DNA of 64,000 nucleotides. Source: Cyathus striatus (lineage: Eukaryota > Basidiomycota > Agaricomycetes > Agaricales > Nidulariaceae). Made by a program: the position numbers and the translations under genes. Location of the stretch: assembly GCA_025738555.1 (NCBI GenBank), contig JAOVFP010000001.1, forward strand, positions 310,001 through 374,000. The letters are read 5' to 3'. Numbering within the stretch: position 1 is the stretch's first letter; each line of letters starts with the position of its first letter. This document shows, in pieces, positions 58,561 to 64,000 of the stretch. The notes below the pieces were generated by a model. That model worked only from the letters and a program-made list of their open reading frames with translations. It had not been told where the DNA came from and made no database searches.

Positions 58561-60480
58561 GCACAGACTTTCCGTATCCAGCTTGGTGCTGTCGCTTCTG
58601 CCGCTGCCCTCAATCCAGAGGAAGCTCCGGATCTCTCTTCAATACCGTCTGAGTATCACGAGTTTGCTGATGTATTTAGCAAGTCCCGGGCAGATACACT
58701 TGCCCCTCACCGTCCCTACGACTTAAAGATCAACCTAGAAGAAGGTGCTTCACCTCCTGTAGGTCGGATCTATTCCCTTTCCCAATCCGAGCTTTCCGCT
58801 CTTCGGGAATTCATCGATGAACATATCCGGATCGGATTTATTCAACCTTCACGCTCTCCGCACGGGGCTCCCGTCCTTTTTGTCCGCAAGAAGGACGGAT
58901 CGCTTCGGCTTTGTGTGGATTTCCGCGGGTTGAACGCTATTTCTAAAAAGGATCGTTATCCTTTGCCACTCATTTCAGATTTGCTCGACAGTCCCCGTCG
59001 CGCCCGTATCTACACCAAGATCGACCTACGTCATGCGTACCACCTGGTCCGCATTGCCGAGGACGATGAATGGAAAACCGCTTTCCGGACTCGCTATGGA
59101 TCCTTTGAATGGCTAGTCATGCCCTTCGGACTTTCCAATGCACCCGCGGGTTTCCAACGCTTCATGAACGATGTTTTCAAAGACCTTCTTGATGTGTGCG
59201 TCATAGTTTATTTGGATGACATCCTTATATACTCTGATAACCTTGCGCAACATCGCCAACATGTCAGGGAAGTTTTGCGTCGACTCCGGAAGCACGGGTT
59301 GTACGCGCGCGCGGATAAGTGTGAGTTCCACTCGGAATCCGTGGAATATCTCGGATATATACTATCGCCCAACGGTCTCACCATGTCTCCAACAAAGGTG
59401 AAGACTATTCAAGAATGGCCGGAACCAAGGAAAGTAAAAGACATTCAATCCTTCCTTGGGTTCGCTAATTTCTATCGGCGTTTTATATACAACTATTCCG
59501 ACATAGTTGTTCCGCTCACCCGCCTTACCCGGAAGGGTAATCCGTGGAACTTCTCGGAAAAATGCCGTTCCGCTTTCACTGAACTTAAGGACGCTTTCAC
59601 GTCGGCACCCATTCTTACCCATTGGGTTCCCGACAAGCAGCTCATCGTGGAAACCGACGCTTCGGATTACGCGTTGGCTGCTATCCTGTCTATAGTTTCC
59701 GATGATGGCGAGATTCACCCTATCGCTTTCCACTCACGAACCTTTACACCTCCCGAGTTAAACTACGACACCCACGACAAGGAATTGCTTGCTATCTTGA
59801 AGCATTCCAAGTCTGGCGTCATTACCTGGAAGGTTCCGGTTCACCCATCGATGTCGTCACAGACCACAAGAACTTGGAATACTTTTCCACAACCAAGATC
59901 TTGTCCCGACGACAAGCCCGATGGTCAGTATCTTTCCCAGTTCAATCTAGTGATCTGCTTTCGACCCGGAAAACTCGGGGCGAAGCCGGATGCTCTGACT
60001 AGACGATGGGACGTCTACCCTAAAGAGGGGGATAGCGACTACGCTAAGGTCAATCCGCATAACTATCGTCCAGTGTTCACCCAGGAACAGCTTATCACTT
60101 CTCTCCGAGCAACCTCACTTATTGTACCCGCTCTTCGCGCTAGTATCATCATGGACATTGAACAGTTACATACTGACATATTATCAGCTCTCCCTAATGA
60201 CCCGGTCGCAGTTATCCGAATGCGGACTCCCGAGAATCGTTGGACTGTAACCCCGGACGGGTTCCTCCGTCTAGATAACCGGATCTATGTTCCGGACTCC
60301 GGAACCCTTCGGCTTCGGGTTTTACAGTACAAACACGACCACCCGCTTTCAGGACACCTTGGACAGAACAAGACCCTCGAGCTAATTCGACGCGAATATA
60401 CTTGGCCGCTTATACGGACGTTTGTAAAGGACTATTGTAAGTCTTGTAATACTTGCATGCGTTCTAAACCACAGCGCCCG
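58546..60480 (+). pseudogene. Reverse transcriptase / RNase H and integrase zinc-finger region
   Basis: RT motifs are in order: VRKKDGSLRLCVDFRGLN, the first catalytic Asp in TKIDLRHAYH (D160 of the frame from 58546), PFGLSNAP and YLDD (222-225). RNase H begins with ETDASDYAL, but from ~59798 to ~59928 the frame is shifted (a one-base loss, then a two-base loss restoring register), so its middle, including the [12 protein letters not shown] strand, is encoded out of frame. The HHCC zinc finger of integrase (H..H, C-x2-C in CKSCNTC) follows. Frame is lost again at about 60475-60484. Confidence 0.85.
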
Positions 60481-60499
60481 CCCGTACGGAACCCTGAAA

Positions 60500-61623
60500 C
60501 AACTTCCGGTTCCCGGACGCCCATGGCATTCGATATCTATGGATTTCATAGATCAACTTCCAAAATCATCGGCTTCCAAGTATGATTCTATACTCGTTAT
60601 CGTGGATCGTTTCTCCAAGCAGTCTATCTTCATTCCCACTCATACCACTTGCTCTTCTTCCGACCTTGCGCTTCTATTTGTACTTCATGTCTTTTCCAAG
60701 CACGGAGTCCCGGAACACATCACTTCCGATCGTGGTTCCGAGTTTGTGTCACATTTCTTCCGCTCCCTCGGTACGGCCCTTGACATCACTTTACATTTCA
60801 CCTCGGGTTATCATCCCGAAGGCGACGGCCAAACGAAACGCACAAACCAAACTCTGGAACAATACCTTCGGGCCTACTGCAACTACCAGCAGGATAACTG
60901 GTGTGATCTTTTACCTCTTGCTGAATTTGCTTACAATAATGCACCGAGCGCAACCACAGGAATTTCACCGTTCTACGCAAACAAGGGTTATCACCCGAAC
61001 CTTGCGATACATCCGGAACGTGATCTCACTTCCGCTCGTGCACGGCACTTCGCAGTAAACCTCGAGGAACTTCACGAGATGCTTCGGACCGAAATACTCA
61101 GTGCGCAGAAACGTTATCAAACACCCGCCGATGCGCGTCGCAAACCCGCACCCGCATTCCCTGTCGGGACAAAGGTATACGTTAAAGCCGAGTACTTCCG
61201 GACAACCCGACCATCCCGGAAACTTGCAGAAAAGTTCCTAGGACCTTTTGAAGTCATCGCACTTGCCGGATCGCATTCGCGTACCTTGCGCCTTCCAGAA
61301 CAATTTCGTGCAGTCCACCCAGTATTCCATGTATCCATGCTTGAACCCAATACTGAAAATACTATCCCAGATCGCATTATTCCTCCACCACCACCTGTCC
61401 AGGTTGATGGTGATATTGAATACGAGGTCTCGGAAATATTGGACTCTAAACTGGATCGTCGTTTGCGTTGCAAACTGAGGTACTACGTACGCTGGCTAGG
61501 GTATGAAGGGACAGATGAAGAGTTTTCATGGCTTCCGCCACGGAACTGGAACACGCTACGGATATCATTGAAGAGTTCCACTCCCGCTATCCGGATAAGC
61601 CCGGCCCTACTCCTATTTCTTAA
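60500..61623 (+). pseudogene. Integrase core and chromodomain, catalytic Glu replaced
   Basis: The in-register frame runs from upstream of the Met at 60539. The integrase core has the two Asp (VDRF, residue 23; TSDRG, residue 64), but the third residue of the D,D-35-E triad is Lys: YHPEGDGQTKRTNQ, where families have GQTER. The GPFEVI and HPVFHVSML modules follow. The chromodomain (about residues 293-333, EYEVSEILD ... YYVRWLGYEGTDEEFSWLP) would target heterochromatin. A one-base loss at ~61535-61538 shifts the last ~28 codons; in register they end at TAA 61621-61623. Confidence 0.85.
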
Positions 61624-62446
61624 ATTTCACGTTACTTATTATCCGCTTGCAGTTTCACCTTATACAAAAACCAAAAACAACGAATAACATCCAAAAAGCG
61701 AGATACAAGTACATTAATTCTTGGTAACGTGTTACGACCATTTCCATCACTCCCTCTGCGTCTGCAACTCGACCCGAGCTACTTCCACACCTTCCGACGC
61801 AATTCCGGCACCCGTCACAACTTCCTCGTATGCATCCGGATCCCGGAGGCATTCCACGAGCAAGGTTTCAATATGGAAACATGGACAATGTGCCCAGATA
61901 CCTTGGAAACATCTCAGGACAACTTATCGAGTTTGCCTACCACCTGGAAATTGGCATCACGACATCTGTAACTCAACTTGATAGACTACGCTATCTTCCA
62001 ATGCTTCCTGCATTTTCCCCGGCAGTTCCTGCTACTTCCGCATCCAACCCAGACCTCATCCAATATCTTCCAATCACTTCTCCATCCATTCCCAACTCTT
62101 CCGATGCTTCCAACCCAGTTCCGACACTCATCTCAGTCGGATATACAATCGGCAGTGCAACTAAGCTTGCCGCATTACCAGAACATCCGGAACGAATGGC
62201 TACCAGTGGAATATTGATGCACATGTCCTTCCACATCCATGGGCAGTGTTAATAGGTCTCGGGTTCAGCTACGACTTGCTGGAACTTACTCAGGAACTTG
62301 TAGTTCACACCTTTGCTACTTCCCTTGCCAAAGGAATCAGATGCGCTCTCTTTCTGTTATTTGAACATCTACTGACCAATAGGATTTCTTGTATTATTTT
62401 TAGTTATATATTCTCGCACACAGTATGACCTCGTGGGCTCGGCCCT
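61624..62446 (+). other. Long 3' region of the element with a 140-codon frame
   Basis: About 820 bp separate the chromodomain stop from the polypurine tract. A plus frame at 61830-62252 (140 codons) is rich in Pro, Ser, Ala and Leu and resembles no domain I know. Given the indels elsewhere in the element, frame continuity here means little. It could be a spacer, a captured host fragment or an extra reading frame. Confidence 0.35.
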
Positions 62447-62455
62447 AAAAGGGGA
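62447..62455 (+). other. Polypurine tract
   Basis: AAAAGGGGA, three bases before the 3' LTR, is the expected plus-strand primer. Confidence 0.7.
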
Positions 62456-62458
62456 TAC

Positions 62459-63225
62459 TGTTATATCCGTGTCCGGATACATCGTGCCGACGTTCCCACG
62501 TGACCTTCCAACATACCCGGTCCGTTCCCAGGAACGTACCCGCTTCGGGTTTACACTTCCCGACGTTCCCGCCCGGGAACGTACCCAGAACCCGTCGGGT
62601 TTTCTATCGGGTATCCCGGATACGTACTTTCTCTTATGACGGCCTCACCGCGTCATCATTCTATTACTCCTCCCTTCCATTCCTACTTATACGTTTCATT
62701 ATGGCCTTTGTAGATTAGTTCCTTATTCTTCATTCTGAGCGCGTCATTTGCGCCCCAACTCCGCTTTGCCAAGACTTCATTTCCTACTTACTCCTTTGAC
62801 TTGTCCTTTGTATAATACTTCTACATTCGTATCTACAGGTTCCTACTTAGTATAAGTAGTCTTCCAGATGTAATAGGTAGTCTTTAGTATTCGTATCAAC
62901 TCTGTACACTTTCTTCCTACTCTAAGTTCCGAAACCCGCTCCGGGTTTTCCTTCGGGTTTCTCTCCCGCTACCTAGTGTAGTGGCGAAGCCTTCTCTTAT
63001 ACTCTAGAACGTCTTCCTTTGTTACATATCATCTTACTCGAAATACGAACCATTCCCTGGGGATATCCAGGCGGCGCAGCACACAAGCTGAAGCCACGGT
63101 TCTTTCCGCACTCCCGCTCTACGTTTCCGCACCCGTACTCACTTCGGGTTTCCGTTATAGTTCTCCCACACCCTCCGGGTGTCTTCGCAACCACTTCTGA
63201 GCAGGAAGAGAATCGGTACGTAACA
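62459..63225 (+). repeat. 3' LTR
   Basis: 767 bp. Compared with the 5' LTR it has an extra A after GTTCCC near 62529, one G-to-A substitution near 62586 and an extra C near 62929. Ends GGTACGTAACA. Confidence 0.95.
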
Positions 63226-63230
63226 AGGTG
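63226..63230. other. Right target-site duplication AGGTG
   Basis: Matches 55616-55620. Confidence 0.9.
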
Positions 63231-64000
63231 ATCACATCCTTACTCTGCTGATAAGTAATTACATCCTGGGCAAGTTGTTCTAATCACATGCATAAAATAT
63301 GTTGATGATTAATTCGTTACGACGGCGGACAACAGAAGTTACAATTCAACAATTTATTGTCACAAAAAGCACTCTATTACATTACTTAACTGGTAGTACT
63401 ACCACATACTAAGAATAATGTAGCTACTAATGCATCCCACAAGTGTAATACTGTGCTACGAAAAGGGTTAGAGATGTAGGTAAGTAGCATGAAGAAAAAC
63501 TTCAAGTAGGCAAGCAAAGCACTGAACATACCATTCATTTAAGCTCAGGGGTTGCGTTCAGACTTTGTCCAGTGGGGTAGTGAGTGTATCATACATCCGA
63601 GGAATTGCGGGCCTTTTATGCAATTGTGGTCTGTGGCGCTGTGGAGACACTGATGCAATACTGACGTCATAAACTCCAAACCTTGGAGTCAAGCCGGCCT
63701 GAGTGCTGGGGCTCTATGGGCATTCGTCACATGCAGTACTGATGCGCCGAATTTGTGATTTGTATTTAAATAGTACTAATATATTATGTAATACTCAAAT
63801 AATCATCGCAAACCACAGGCTTTAAGTTCAAGGGAGAGAAAACACAGATAATGTATAAACTAGTATAAAGGTAGGAAACTATAGATTAAATATTCTTTCT
63901 AATATGAAATTACTTGGTTCAAGTACTGTTCAGATTCGTTTCTATTCCAATTTATTACACTCCTAGAGTGGAAGAAGCCTAGGATTTCTCCTGGGATTGC
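63231..64000. other. No recognised gene
   Basis: AT-rich flank to the right window edge. No repeat, RNA or frame of note. Confidence 0.35.

Larger units (their letters stand above)
55621..63225 (+). mobile_element. Ty3/gypsy chromovirus LTR retrotransposon, full length
   Basis: 7.6 kb with two LTRs (765 and 767 bp, TG...CA), a 5-bp duplication AGGTG (55616-55620 and 63226-63230), gag, protease, reverse transcriptase, RNase H, integrase and a C-terminal chromodomain in gypsy order. Only three differences separate the LTRs (two 1-bp indels, one substitution), so insertion is recent. The layout is best read as one gag-pol frame interrupted in at least six places by 1-2 nt changes. The primer site suggests self-priming of the Tf1/sushi kind. 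The copy cannot make a normal polyprotein as written. Confidence 0.95.

Overview
The window looks like nuclear DNA from a filamentous fungus, most likely a basidiomycete (Agaricomycete). The evidence is one intact gene with four short GT-AG introns (52-61 bp), a SAM/Crinkler-type protein-kinase gene of a kind that is expanded in mushroom-forming fungi, decayed F-box-like genes, and a Ty3/gypsy chromovirus. Gene density is very low. Only one gene reads as complete: an epoxide-hydrolase-like alpha/beta hydrolase at 35.5-36.8 kb. The rest is transposable elements, satellites and repeat relics. No prokaryotic features, CRISPR arrays or rRNA genes were seen.

Layout. 0-10.5 kb is AT-rich and strongly CpG-poor, with a terminal fragment of a GAGTTAAG-word element, a solo LTR with target-site duplication (2.67-3.34 kb), several tandem or word-repeat islands (4.4-7.3 kb) and an inverted-repeat element carrying a 19-bp satellite (9.65-10.4 kb). 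10.5-15.1 kb holds tRNA-like units, the first copy of a modular interspersed repeat (called family R here) and a fragment shared with the F-box-like cluster. 15.11-18.47 kb is an element with perfect 40-bp terminal inverted repeats around a ~210-bp satellite. 18.5-24.3 kb holds further R copies and the second locus of the 19-bp satellite. 24.5-26.6 kb is the disrupted SAM/kinase gene. 27.3-31.6 kb is a decayed tandem F-box-like cluster. 32.28-35.09 kb is a second copy of the GAGTTAAG element, followed by the hydrolase gene.

37.4-43.7 kb and 47.0-55.25 kb are two copies (A and B) of one segmental duplication. Copy B carries four clean insertions that A lacks, so A supplies the empty sites. Between the copies lies a 1.1-kb TIR element (45.8-46.9 kb). 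55.62-63.23 kb is a complete Ty3/gypsy chromovirus with 5-bp target duplication and nearly identical LTRs. Eleven bases just inside its 5' LTR are perfectly complementary to eleven bases of the LTR lying about 30 bp after a TATA-like box, the arrangement expected for Tf1/sushi-type self-priming. Its coding region is broken by several small indels and its integrase lacks the catalytic glutamate.

How the parts relate: this is a transposon graveyard with nested, datable insertions. CpG loss separates old islands from the young gypsy copy and the gene. The two novelty candidates I rate highest are the spaced arrays of tRNA-like units and the islands built from a short word and its reverse complement, each with its own vocabulary.
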